Below, in pieces: positions 30,334 to 41,083 of a DNA stretch of 64,000 nt (the stretch's first letter is position 1; every line of letters begins with the position of its first letter). Position numbers and translations under genes: made by a program. The notes beneath the pieces are model-generated. The model made no database searches. It saw only the letters and a program-made list of their open reading frames with translations, and was not told the DNA's origin. The stretch spans positions 7,901,562-7,965,561 of the forward strand of contig HG738137.1 of NCBI GenBank assembly GCA_000499405.2. The letters run 5' to 3'. The stretch comes from Onchocerca volvulus. Lineage: Eukaryota; Nematoda; Chromadorea; Rhabditida; Onchocercidae.

Positions 30334-31259
30334 TTCAGTATCAAAAAACCTGTATTATTAATTCCGGTGCAGGTGGAATTATTATATGAATAAAGTTAGG
30401 TAGAAATTAGATAAATCAGTAAATTATTAAGAAATGATTATATTTGAGCATTTTCGTACTAATATAAAATTACAATCAGTGAATCCATCCAGTCAACTGA
30501 CAGTTACATTAAAGGCAAAATTGATACCAACCTTTAAATGTCTTTTGAGACAAAGCAAATTTTTGATGTATGTTTCACTTTTATTGTGAAAGATGATTGC
30601 TTTTTTCATTCCTTGTTGGAATTCCCATTTGAAAGTTTTAAAAAAAGTGCAATGGAGAATGTTTCCTGAAATAATATTTGAATTTTGTAAAAAAAAAAAC
30701 TTTGAGAAAATTTCTAAAAAACTAAAATAAACATAAATTCTTCAAACTATTTTTTCTTTATTTGGGCCTATATATTAACTATTTTTGAAAACTTTAAGGA
30801 AAGTTGAGTAGAGAAAACTTTAAGGAATGTTCTAAAATAATATTTGAATTTTCTAAAATAATATTTAAAAAAATAATATTTTATGACTTCAATGAAAAAT
30901 TTCATGCTAACTAAGAATAACGAACAAATTGTTAAGTATTTCATTTGTTATTTCCTTATTTTCGAGTAACTGATTTAAATAAAAAAAAAAAAGAAAAGAA
31001 AAAAAATGAAATTCGACACATGTATCTTTTTTCATCGATTTCTTTGCTAGAAGCGGCATTCTAAAAATTTTGAGAAGTTTGAAATAATTAAGAAGCTATT
31101 TCACCGAACATACTGAAATTTCATTTTCAAATGTCCAATTTTTTTTTTTTTTTGACTTTGTAATGTTTGCTTTGCTATTGTTAATTTTACAAATTTTGCT
31201 TCAAATAGTTAAGTGGCAAAGAAAAGAGGAAGAGCACGTTTCTAACACGTTTCACAGTG
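30334..31259. other. non-coding stretch
   Basis: AT-rich, no supported gene. Poly(A) and poly(T) runs are the only structure seen. Confidence 0.5.
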
Positions 31260-32047
31260 CTCGTGGGTGAACAATATTTTTCGTTGTTCCATGCCTCTAT
31301 AGATATAGAGATTGTCTGGTTTGCTATTTTTAGAACACGCAACATTGTTCATATGAGAAATAATCCATGTCTAGCTCTAAACCGCAAAAATCTTAAGATT
31401 GGCTCTAAGCCTTGTTGTGATGATTGCAAATGCCAGTTAAATTATGAATTGCAATCTCTTAAATTAAAATGGCATATCCGTTGGAATCAATAGTAGTACG
31501 AGGAATAAGGACATATTCACTTTGAAAAGTCCTTTCAAGATTACTGCTTTTACAACGTTGCTCATTAATATTTTTTACTGCAAGCCGCGTGCAGTTGCAC
31601 AGTTTTGGTTGGTTGATATTTTGCAAAATTATAATTGGCAACCGATTTTTAATTGCAGCACGTATGGTAACATCCCTGGCAGTTCGAATGGATTCAAATA
31701 TTCTGTTGGATAATTAACCGCATCACTTGAACAGTATTGACGGACTTGTATATGACTGCTTCGTTTTAAATGTTAGACTGAATAATATTGATAAGTTCGT
31801 GGACATTTTTGTTCTTGGCCGCAAGAATAGCTAATTGTGATTCGTATAATTGATCTGAATATTGGAAAATATTTTCAACCAATTCTTCTTTTGACGCACC
31901 AAATTTCAAAAGTTATGAGGGAACGAAATTCTTCTGAGATCAAATCAATCGGCGTCTTTCCGTTCCCAATTTCCAGCAATTGATGCAAAAATATTCCAGC
32001 TGATCGATCGTTCTTGCATATTTGTAGTTAATTTTAACATCTTTATG
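31260..32047 (-). pseudogene. PIF1/Helitron-type helicase, C-terminal part, decayed
   Basis: Reading the minus strand from 32047 down, the frames hold NYKYA.TIDQLEYF-type sequence, then HQLLEIGNGKTPIDLIS, VNYPTEYLNPFELPGMLP, NINQPKLCNCTRLAVKN, SEYVLIPRTTIDSNGY and finally EQYFSLFHA-frame DNA whose minus reading gives QLYVACS and ISISI. These are the successive C-terminal blocks of the same helicase family as 1620-2330. It starts in the LTTNM region, about where the other copy is cut by the retroelement. Stops and frameshifts show decay. Confidence 0.75.
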
Positions 32048-32420
32048 CATCATAGAAGCAACAATCTAGGATCTTTCAAACGTGAAGATATCCTCATTCC
32101 TCGCATTTCTATGATTCCAATGGATATGCTATATCAATTTAAGAGATTGCAATCCTCAGTTCGAGTGGCATTTATAATCACCATCAATAAAACTCAGGAG
32201 CAATTTAGATCTAGAGATGGATTGCTTCTCACTTGAACAGTTATATGTTGCGTGTTCTAGAACTGGCAAACGAGACAATCTCGATATCTACACAGATAAT
32301 GAAAAAAAAAAAAGGATTTTGTGCGCTCACAAGTATTGGGAAATTGAATATATTAGGAACGTCATCTCTTTTCTTTCTTTTCCAGTTAACCAAACCAATA
32401 ACGCTTGTATATAAAACAAT
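32048..32420 (+). pseudogene. PIF1/Helitron-type helicase C-terminus, opposite orientation
   Basis: On the plus strand frames encode REDILIPRISMIPMDMLYQF, KRLQSSVRVAFIITINKTQ and, after a frame change, EQLYVACSRTGKRDNLDIYT. These are the final conserved blocks of the helicase (VLIPRI...FKRLQFPVR...TINKSQGQ...LYVACSR). The fragment begins exactly where the minus-strand copy ends (about 32047), so the two copies are fused back to back at different points of the same gene. Confidence 0.75.
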
Positions 32421-32435
32421 ATATGAAAATATGTG

Positions 32436-32545
32436 CGTATTTGAATGCAACGTTGCGTCAAAATTTCAAAGCAATCAGCAAAAACTTTCGGAGATTTAAG
32501 ATTTTGAATAAGCGAATATTTACATTTTTACTTATACAGACTAGT
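32436..32545 (+). repeat. helicase-flank repeat
   Basis: The segment matches 3014-3086 in several blocks (TTGAATGCAA, GTCAAAATTT, ATTTACATTTTTA) with small insertions. In both places it lies near a helicase remnant and so may be part of the same mobile unit. Confidence 0.5.
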
Positions 32546-33152
32546 TATACGATGTGATAAAAACATCATCAATTTATTTGCATATCAAATCCATTTATTT
32601 GTTCAGCAGTGAAATTTATTTTTTTATATACATAGCAACTATAGTTTGCTATCCATAGAAGGAAGAATCTTTCTCAGTGTAAAATATCAACAATAAATTA
32701 ACACATTTCCAGTGAATCTTGCCTGCAAGGACATACATGTTGTCATTGCCCACCAAAGTGACCACTTTCGTACAAATTTAATCGTATAAATTTGTTTTAA
32801 ATCCGAAAAAATTTTTTTGATACGGTATTTAACATACTGCAAATATGTTGTAGGCTCATTAAACTATTTCATATCTAAAAATCACTTTATTTTCTAATTT
32901 TAAATATGTGGAAATAATTTTGAATGAAATTTGATCTAAAAATTTCATCAACGTTATTCAGATATTTAAAGAAAATGCTAACTAACTGAGCGACATGTAA
33001 TATTATTATCGAAAAACAGACGGTAACTAATTAAAAATTGAAAAAATTTCATACATAAAACTAGTTAAAATTGAGTTATTCAATTCATTAATTATTAAAA
33101 TATTGAGAGAAACCAAACATTAATTACTTTTCATCTGTACAAACAGTGATTT

Positions 33153-33639
33153 CTATTGCAACGGTGGTAAATAAATTCCAATTATGAATGCAAAAATAGG
33201 TGAAATAAGAGCAAACTGATTTACAGTTAAATAAGTACCAATATTAATAGATATAATTGCTTGACTGAATAAATAGCTAAATGTTCGTCCAATCATTGAT
33301 GACGCTTGTGTCCATGATGTTAATCTTTCAAGTGAAATTTGTAATAATGATAATAAAATTTTAATAAATTAAAAAAATTTCTTTTAAACAAAATGAATTA
33401 TTTATTTTATTTTTATTCTTATTTCCCTTTCCTTTTTTTATTTCCAAATTGATAAAAATAAAAAATTTTAATTTAATGTTGAGCTTTAAAGAATTTGATA
33501 AAATTTAACTCAAAGAATTAAAAATAGCCTTACCGTTTATATTCATCTTTTGTAACTTTTGCATAAACATATGAATAAAATGTAAGCAATCATTCCAATT
33601 TGTTGCGAAAAAACACCCGCACTAAGTATCAATAAAATT
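33153..33639 (-). pseudogene. SLC19 folate/thiamine transporter remnant
   Basis: Two exon-like blocks on the minus strand, 33639-33534 and 33324-33153, are separated by an intron with GTAAGG donor. Together they show YVYAKVTKDEYKR, LTSWTQASSMIGRTFSYLF, SQAIIS and YLTVNQFALI, which match the TM3-TM5 part of SLC19 carriers (YxYAKV, TSYTRAA, GRxxS, Q, YLxLNY). The first block needs a one-base frameshift within a T run near 33577 to stay open, and translation stops after LPPLQ, about mid-family. The N-terminal and C-terminal parts were not found nearby. It is most likely a pseudogene; a single-base assembly error plus unseen exons is the alternative. Confidence 0.6.
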
Positions 33640-33786
33640 CTATAACGAAAATTTGAAATGATAATTTAATTTCGCAATGAAAAATTTCATCTTTTTGAGA
33701 AAAAATTTGTACATGAAAATTATGTTTATGTATTTCATTTCACATATAATTATTTCATTACGAATAATATAGAAGAAATTTATCGA

Positions 33787-33841
33787 AATAAATGCTCGTT
33801 ACATTCATTTGTATGAATGTTATTTATAATGAGCATTTATT
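33787..33841. repeat. short inverted repeat
   Basis: AATAAATGCTCGTTACATTCAT is followed after four bases by its near reverse complement, with a few extra bases in the right arm. It could form a hairpin; no coding role is seen. Confidence 0.6.
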
Positions 33842-34007
33842 CAGACCGAATGAAATCAAATAATAAAATCAGCAGTACTAATAGCATTGTATATGGCAAT
33901 TGGATTAAAAAAAAATAAAGATTAATTAAAATGAATATTAATTTGACTAGTGTTAATGCATTCTCATTAAGCATTTATTATTTTGCAAATTCGAATCGCA
34001 GTTTTTA

Positions 34008-34009
34008 GA
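34008..34009 (+). promoter_or_regulatory. candidate trans-splice acceptor of the receptor gene
   Basis: GCAGTTTTTAG ends at 34008, 85 nt before the modelled ATG of the serpentine receptor. A small upstream ORF, ATG GAG CTT ATC AAG TAA (34072-34089), lies in between. Inferred from sequence and position only. Confidence 0.35.
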
Positions 34010-34093
34010 AGCTCGTATTTCAGATACTGATATTTCACGTCAGCTGAAATTCTTTCTTTCTTATCATATTGATGGAGCTTATCAAGTAAGAAA

Positions 34094-36452
34094 ATGGTGG
34101 CTCGTTCTTACTGTATTATCATATTATTTCTAATATTTCCCTCAGCTTGTCAGGAGAAAAATACAACAAATATATTTGACATAAGAGACGAGCATCATAA
34201 GACTATAAAATACATAGCAGTTCTACTTTTTATTATTTTCTTGCTATACGGTATTACTACTAATTTATTGATGGCTATTGTATTATTCTGCAGACGGCAA
34301 GAAAAGTTTTACAGTCAAGCATTTGTTCTTATCTCATTACAGCTAATTATTTCTCATTTTCTGGGTTTTATTCCACAACTAGTTGTTGTAATTCCTGAAA
34401 TATTACAAACTAAAAACAATTTATTTGGTAAGTCATTTCATTTACATCCAGTGGATATATTACTTTGGGATTATTCGCTTTCTAGCTTAATTGTTTTAAA
34501 TAATTATTTTATAAATGATAATGTGGAGAACGAAGATATTATTGCTAATGAAACTAATATTAACTAGTGTATAGTGAAACTAGTAATGGAAGTTGGCAAA
34601 TAAGTTAGACTTCTAGTTTCGCTATATTAAATATTTTAATAGCGTGGACCATTGCTAACCAAAATTCTCCATTCGTACACATCTTAGGGAACAGCCAAAA
34701 TTTTTTTGCATTATTGATGAGTGATAAATTTATTTCCATGATACGTGAATTACACCGAACANCAATAATTCAAAATAATAAATTAAAATTTTTGGAATAT
34801 GCGTTTTATAGCTTATTCATTGTGAGGAACTTTTTTGATGATTGTTGAATCCGAATATTTTCATCGCAATAATAAAAAATTTCTTTTAAATAAATCATTT
34901 ATTTATATTTTAGCGAACCAGACGACATGGATTAACAACACATTCTCAACCTTCAGTACTTTTCCAATCTATGGTGTACTCCATTTTTCATTTTTGATGA
35001 CACTGAATCGCTTTGTGGTGTTTATTTTACCGAAATACAATGCTTTTTTCAAGTCAGCAAGACTGTATTTTCTGATCATCCTCGTGTGGTTAACAGTATC
35101 CGGTATGATATATTGATATTTTTCAGAAGAATGAACAAAATGATTTCTTTTAAACAACAAATGTTATTCTTCAAATAATTTATGGATGGACGTCCTATAA
35201 CAAAGCATTTGTCTAAATAGGGATTCTGTTATATTTTGTCATTTTTGACAAATTCAGTTGCGCCAGCACTGCGCTGCAGTAATCAATATCCAATCCTGAT
35301 AATTCAACTTAATCAAAGTAGATCGATTTTTAATTGAATTTCATAATTCGTAACTGTTTTGATACATTTTAAATTTCCAATGACTTTTATTAGATTTATC
35401 AGCAGATTATTCATAATAAGAATTAAATTCTAGCGATTACAATTGGTGATTATTATTTTTGTGCCAGAAAATTCCTTGTCTGGAATTTAAGTTGGCAAAG
35501 AGATTGTGCAAAATCAAACGGAAAAGGCGAAACTTGGTGGAGGTTATTTTTCAATAGCATTTTGTTCAATTTCAGCAAAATTTTGAAACCACGAAATTCT
35601 AGACCTTCAGATGCGAGCTGAATTCCTATTTCTCCTTAGCATCAATCCATTCTTGAATATATTTTAAAAAATTTATTTTTAGTTAAAAATTTACATGCTG
35701 CAATAACCAACGTCTTTACACTTCTTGGTAAATGTCAATTGAAAAATGTTTTTAATGATTATTCGTCTTTCTTTAGAATTCGTGATGTTTGGGCATTAAT
35801 CATACCCAATTTAATGTTCATCATGTATATTGCGATATTCTATAGTATACGTCGTAAACAACGATCCACAGCAGATATCAATCAAAATCAAAGTTTGTAC
35901 TATTAAATTGCTTTTTTTCTTGCATAATAAAGAATACGAAATAAAAAGATCTTTGCATAATAAAAATGAAAGATAGAAAGATATTATCTGTTTTAAAATT
36001 AGCTTTGAAAAGTAACTATGAAATTTTTCGAATTATGAAACGTTCCTTCGCATATCTATTTTAGGCTAAATTAAAAAATATTTTTAGAAAAGAAGAAAAT
36101 ACTTGCTAGACACAGAGCAAATGCAGCGAAAACTTACGATTATGAAAGGTCCATGCTTATTCAAGCTGCATTGAATTGTGGTACAATTGAAATTGCAATT
36201 TTTTCTATCAGCTTTCTGTCACCACTTCTGATTCGAATTTTCGGCGAAAGAATCACTATTCCATCGAGGATTTTCGTAAATTGTAATTCCATTTTCATTT
36301 GCGCCATGTTGCCAACTATTTACCTCATTTACAGTAAAGAAGCACGTAACATCGTAAAAGAATATTTAGCTCAATTTTTGCATTTGAAAAATGCACTATT
36401 AAAAACTGAAGTCTTTACTATTAATGATAGGATAAATGCAGGACAGCAGTAG
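34094..36452 (+). CDS. nematode serpentine (7TM) receptor, Srx-like
   Basis: Exons 34094-34427, 34914-35102, 35434-35542, 35777-35892 and 36088-36452 sum to 1113 nt (370 aa) with all phases compatible. A hydrophobic start (residues 5-18) may be a signal peptide. Seven hydrophobic segments follow: about 39-65, 75-100, 127-150, 162-180, 214-234, 275-302 and 313-332. The third ends LNRFVVFILP, the nematode-receptor counterpart of the DRY region. The last contains LPTIYLIYSKEAR, the NPxxY-like position. NKTs and NQTT/NNTF give possible glycosylation sites outside. The protein should be a G-protein-coupled receptor, probably chemosensory. The Srx label rests on the LNRF and FxxP context and is less sure than the 7TM call. 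No paralogue lies next to it. Confidence 0.85.
34609..34848 (+). other. unexplained open frame inside the receptor's first intron
   Basis: A 79-codon stop-free frame without a good start lies in the 486-bp first intron. It includes NQNSPFVHILGNSQNFFALL and SMIRELHR, and has a normal mix of residues rather than low-complexity composition. The sequence contains one undetermined base (N at 34762). Used as a cassette exon from the CTTCTAG acceptor it would not keep the receptor's frame. It may be a buried gene fragment; I do not recognise it. Confidence 0.25.
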
Positions 36453-39400
36453 ATCATAATAATCTGAAACTATAAAGTTATTTGCAAAATTAATTTCTTG
36501 AAATATAGCGACCATTCTTGAAGCTCATGAATTTAATTGTGGAATTGTTCATTTATGTATTTGTAATTTTGATGTTTTAGCTAAAAAATAATTCTCTCTA
36601 TATATACAAATATTTTATTTTCTTGTTTATTTCAAACTTTTTTTATGTATTTATGATGTTCAGTCCTATTAACCCAAAAATAAAATTTAAGTGAAATTTG
36701 GCTAAAGAACTAATTCAAGTTCTGCCCGCACTAATCGAAATAGTCGGTATTCTTGATGAATTTTTTTTTTTACCAAAATTTATCCGTTGTCAATCGCAAA
36801 ATCTCAAAATATTTATTTAAAATTATCATATTTATTTTTACTATCGGTTCTTAATTAAGTTTAATCTTTTTTTACCGTGCATTTTATGTAGTTGCATATA
36901 TTTTTGCATCGAATTCGAATATATTAATTGAATAAAAGTTAAATTAATCGATTCGAAATGACCATCGAAATATGACAATGACCAATTTTCTTTCCAAATT
37001 CATTTTTACACTGTTCTGATGCCCTATATTGACACTTTCCTACTTCAGATAACAGTTTCAGTTTTGATTCAGAAATGACATATGTTTGAGGATCCACAAA
37101 AGCTTAATTTCTCAAAATTTCAATAATATTTAAGAGTCAAACTGTCAGTAATATCTACAGTGAATTCACAAAAATTTTCGGAAAGTCTACTAAATTATGA
37201 TGATTTCATTGACATGGATAAAAACTGCAAATTGCAATTCAATCACATAGATGAAATTTAGATAAATTTTCTCCATTGATTAGCTGAAGTCTTTGGACGC
37301 TTAATTAAAAGTCTCTGCACTATTTTTATGCATTCATATTTGATATTATCGCTCCGTTAATGAAACGAGCAAGTCAGAGGAAACTAAAGCGTAGTCATTA
37401 TGACAATTTGCTATTTAATAAAGTAGAAATTTGTTAAATAGGAATTTAAAGATGTTGGATTTCTGATGCCTTTCGTTACTGAAGCAAGTTTTTTGCGTGC
37501 TAAATATTAAAGACTTTTTGGATAACTCTGAGAACGATTGTTTGTATCGCTGATGATATCGTACAAAATGACAGTGAACCACAATGATGGATAAAAAAAA
37601 TGATTTTTTTATGTAATATGAAATGAAGCGATCAGTTCAAGATACTTTTAGATAGTGAGACAGAGTTAAAATTTTTCTGGATAATAACAATAAAAGTAAT
37701 GTAATAGTATAAATACTGATAAGCCACCTTAATTTATAGATAATTGGTGATAGTAATTGATAATTAAAATTGATTTAATAACTGACATTGATTTTCTGCA
37801 AACTTTGCTGGTTTTTTTGACTATGAGTCTTTACTTCATTTAGTTTATGTTTTTCATGATTTGCAAATAATCTTGTCTGGCTTACAATTTTATTTCAAAC
37901 GAGTTTGCAACAGATAAGTGTGGAATTTTAATTAGATTTTTCCTTCATTTTTTCGTTGACTTAAATTTTAAATCCAGAAGTTTTACGACTCTGTTAAAAT
38001 ATGGAGATTTTCTAATGTTCAATTTTAATTTTTATTATAGTTGAAGAAAAAGAAGTAATTCTTTCAGAGTAATGGAATATTTAGAAATTGCGGTATATTC
38101 TTCTGAAAGATAAATAATATTTCCTGAAGTAAGCAGTAATACTAATCGCTAAACCATCGTAACAATAATACTGAATAATTTTGCTGATTTTGTCACGCTG
38201 ATGTAAGATTCTACGTTATTTCAAAGACTAACTATTCCATCGCCTTTTCGTATCAATGCATTTTGTTGTTAACAAAGCAACAATTGAAAATGTGAGCATC
38301 ATCTATTTAAGTAAAAATGTAATTGTTTGTTGTTCATTTCCATACAACATTTCAAGTTTTCCGATTGAATTGGAATGCAACGGCGCATTCGAATTGTTGC
38401 GTTTTTTTTATTAATTGAAAGATTTAATCGATTATGGCAATTTTTCAATTTTATGTTTGACAAATTATAATCAATCGTTTTGGTTATTATTAGTTTCCTT
38501 GTTATGAATTAGTTTTGTAATTACGAAATTTTCGTAACCTTTTGAATTCAATAATAATTCCAATTTTAATCAAAGATTGAATGTATCTGTTAATATCATT
38601 AATTTAATAAACTGGGAGGATATTGTTAATTCACTTTTTTTTCTTGTATTATTTCAAACAATAATTTCAATTAATCTTTTGAACAAATAAAATTTCACTT
38701 TAAATTAAAATGAACAATAATTTCTAAATCGTATTTTGTTGATTGGATAAAATCTATGGACAAACTGCTTTGCAATTAATCAAATTAGGTGATGAAAAAT
38801 TCGCATAAACACAAAGGAATTAGAATATTAAGTTTCAATCAATTAGAATAATTTTGCGTTTTATTTGTTCATTGTATTCAACAATTTTTTGATAATTTTT
38901 TATAATCTTCCTAGATTAGATCTGATAAAATGATAAAATGGTCGGACAAAATTGAGAAAGTCTGATAAAATTGTATTAATCCAAGATTTCAAAATAAATG
39001 ATATCAATCGGTAAGATATTCATTATAATCAGACAATTAACAATTTAAAATTAAAAATCCAATTAATGGTGCATTGTCATAATTATTATAAAAAGTATTA
39101 TAAAAACTTTAATAATTATACGATAATTATTGTTGAAGAATTCGAAACCATTATTGATTTCGAGAATTTCTTGCAGCATTAATTTCACGAATTTTTAAAA
39201 AAAAAATTTTTCTCAACGTTTAAGTTTTTTTGCATTATTAGACAAATGAGCGCTTAAATTCCGTGAAATATGCATAAATATTTGCATATTTTGTCGTAAA
39301 AGAAGCTAATAAAACTTTTTTAAAGTGACTAATTAATAAGCAATCAATAACGGTCACTGAGAAAGGAAAAACATTAAATGTTCTTAAATGACTACGATAG

Positions 39401-39549
39401 TAGCAGAAAAGTAATTTACTGCAAAGTAATAAAAAAAAAAAGCCATTTATTCTTAATTACCTATTGAAAAATCTTATTTTGTATAAAATTGTAATTTTTG
39501 GCAAAAATAAAGCAAATGTAAGGGTAAGAAAAAAAATTTATGCAGGTAA
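36453..39549. other. non-coding stretch
   Basis: About 3 kb without a supported gene. An AATAAA-type signal at about 36678 could serve the receptor transcript. No other structure is clear. Confidence 0.5.
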
Positions 39550-39955
39550 AAAAGGTCAATTGAATGAAACGAATTAAACAGGCGGACAAACGAAAGTTAG
39601 TAAAAAACGTCAAATTTGCTGGACAATTCAAACCTGCGGAATCAATTCAAATAAATGAATTAGCCTTGTATAACAGACATAAGTTAGTAAAAAAACGTCA
39701 AATTGATGGACGAATCAAACATGCGGATAAACTCACGTTCGTAAAAAACGTCAATTTGGTGGAATGAAATATGCGTAAATAAAAAAACGTCAAATTGATA
39801 GGCGATTCAAATATGCGGACAAATTTACGTTCGTAAAAAACGTCAACTCGAATAAACGAATTAACCATGTGAATAGACATAAATTAATAAAAGACGTCAA
39901 ATGATCAGATAATTCAAATGCCGATAGATAATACGTTGATAAAAAAAAGGTCAAA
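39550..39955. repeat. degenerate tandem array, about 53-bp unit
   Basis: About eight units begin with AAAAAACGTCAAATTGATGG or a variant and continue GAC...AATCAAACATGCGGA...ACGTTCGT. One unit is truncated (about 38 bp) and one is extended. The apparent ORFs on both strands (39564-39767, 39698-39880, 39790-40023) arise from this array. Confidence 0.8.
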
Positions 39956-40119
39956 TAGGTAAATATTACTTGGAATGTCAAGTGCCTACCGAAAAAAAAA
40001 AGAGAAAAAAGTTTCCTATTCAAAAAACATGAATGATAATGGGAAAATTTCTTATCATAACAGTGAGAAAATTTTGTTCTTCAAATTTGTTTGATATTGA
40101 ATAATTGATAATAGGTTAA

Positions 40120-40860
40120 TTGGATTCAAATTCCTTTCTTTTTTCTCCTTTTTCTTTTTCCTTTTTAAGTTATCAATTCTTTTTCTTTTTTTTCTTCTTT
40201 TCTTTTGTCTGTAATAATTTGGTATTTTTTAATCACTATTTTATCATCATTTTTACAACTCTTTTATATCACCTCTTATTAATATCTTTTTTGAAACATT
40301 TTTTATCTTTTGCTTGCATTTTCGATCATCTTTTATCACTTTGTGCCACATTTTTTATCATCATTTTGTTATACTTTTCTCTCTTTTAATCTTTTTATTT
40401 CTTTTCTACTTATTTCTTATTATCATTATTTTTTATTATAATTACGTCTTTTTATCTTTTTTTTATCACCTTTTCTCTTTTCCATTACCTTTTTCTCCTT
40501 TTCCGTACGTTTTCATCTTTTTTTTTTTTTACTTTTTATCATCTTTTCTACCTTTTTCCACCCCTTTTGCTTTTTTATCACCTTTCCTTTTTTTTCTATT
40601 CATCCCTTGTTACCATTTTTTTTTAAATCATCTTCCTATCATTTTTTTTTGTCCTTTTCCATCTCTTTTATCATTTTTTATCACTTTTTTAAAATTATTT
40701 TCTCTCAATTACTAGTATTCTTTATCATCTTTTTCAGCTTTTCTGTCATTTTTCACACTTTTATCTATTGCTTTTTTACATCTTTTCTATTTCATTTTCA
40801 CCTCTTTTTTCTTTCATTATCATTTTATCACTCATTTCTTACCTATAGTGCTTTTCAATA
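40120..40860. repeat. pyrimidine-rich low-complexity block
   Basis: About 740 bp almost entirely of C and T on this strand, broken by ATCA words; CTTTTTATCATCTTTT-like motifs recur about every 15-25 bases. Three overlapping F/L/S-rich frames here are composition artefacts. Confidence 0.8.
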
Positions 40861-41018
40861 TTATTATCAAGTATTTATTAAACATTGATTATAGAATATA
40901 TATTCGATAAGCGTTTGTGAATTTCTCAATTTATAATTTGATCAAATGATGAAAAAATGCCGAACTTTTTTTCCTTTCCCTCATTCATATCATTTTATCA
41001 AAACTATTCCTTAAAATT

Positions 41019-41083
41019 ATATGTATTTATTTACTTATTTATTCATTTATTTATTTGTTTATTTATTTGTTTATTTATTTATG
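41019..41083. repeat. TTTA tetranucleotide tract
   Basis: Repeats of ATTT with occasional ATTTG variants. Confidence 0.85.

Noticed and set aside
33850..33905. Minus-strand frame with AIYNAISTADFI resembling an SLC19 segment
   Set aside because: Too short, soon closed by stops, and in the wrong order relative to the clear SLC19 block.
34009..34138. Plus-strand frame ending RKWWLVLTVLSYYF, loosely like an SLC19 helix
   Set aside because: It overlaps the receptor's start in another frame, and the receptor model explains the region better; kept as 5' UTR.
40120..40888. Overlapping F/L/S-rich ORFs up to 133 codons
   Set aside because: They reflect the pyrimidine-rich block, not coding constraint.
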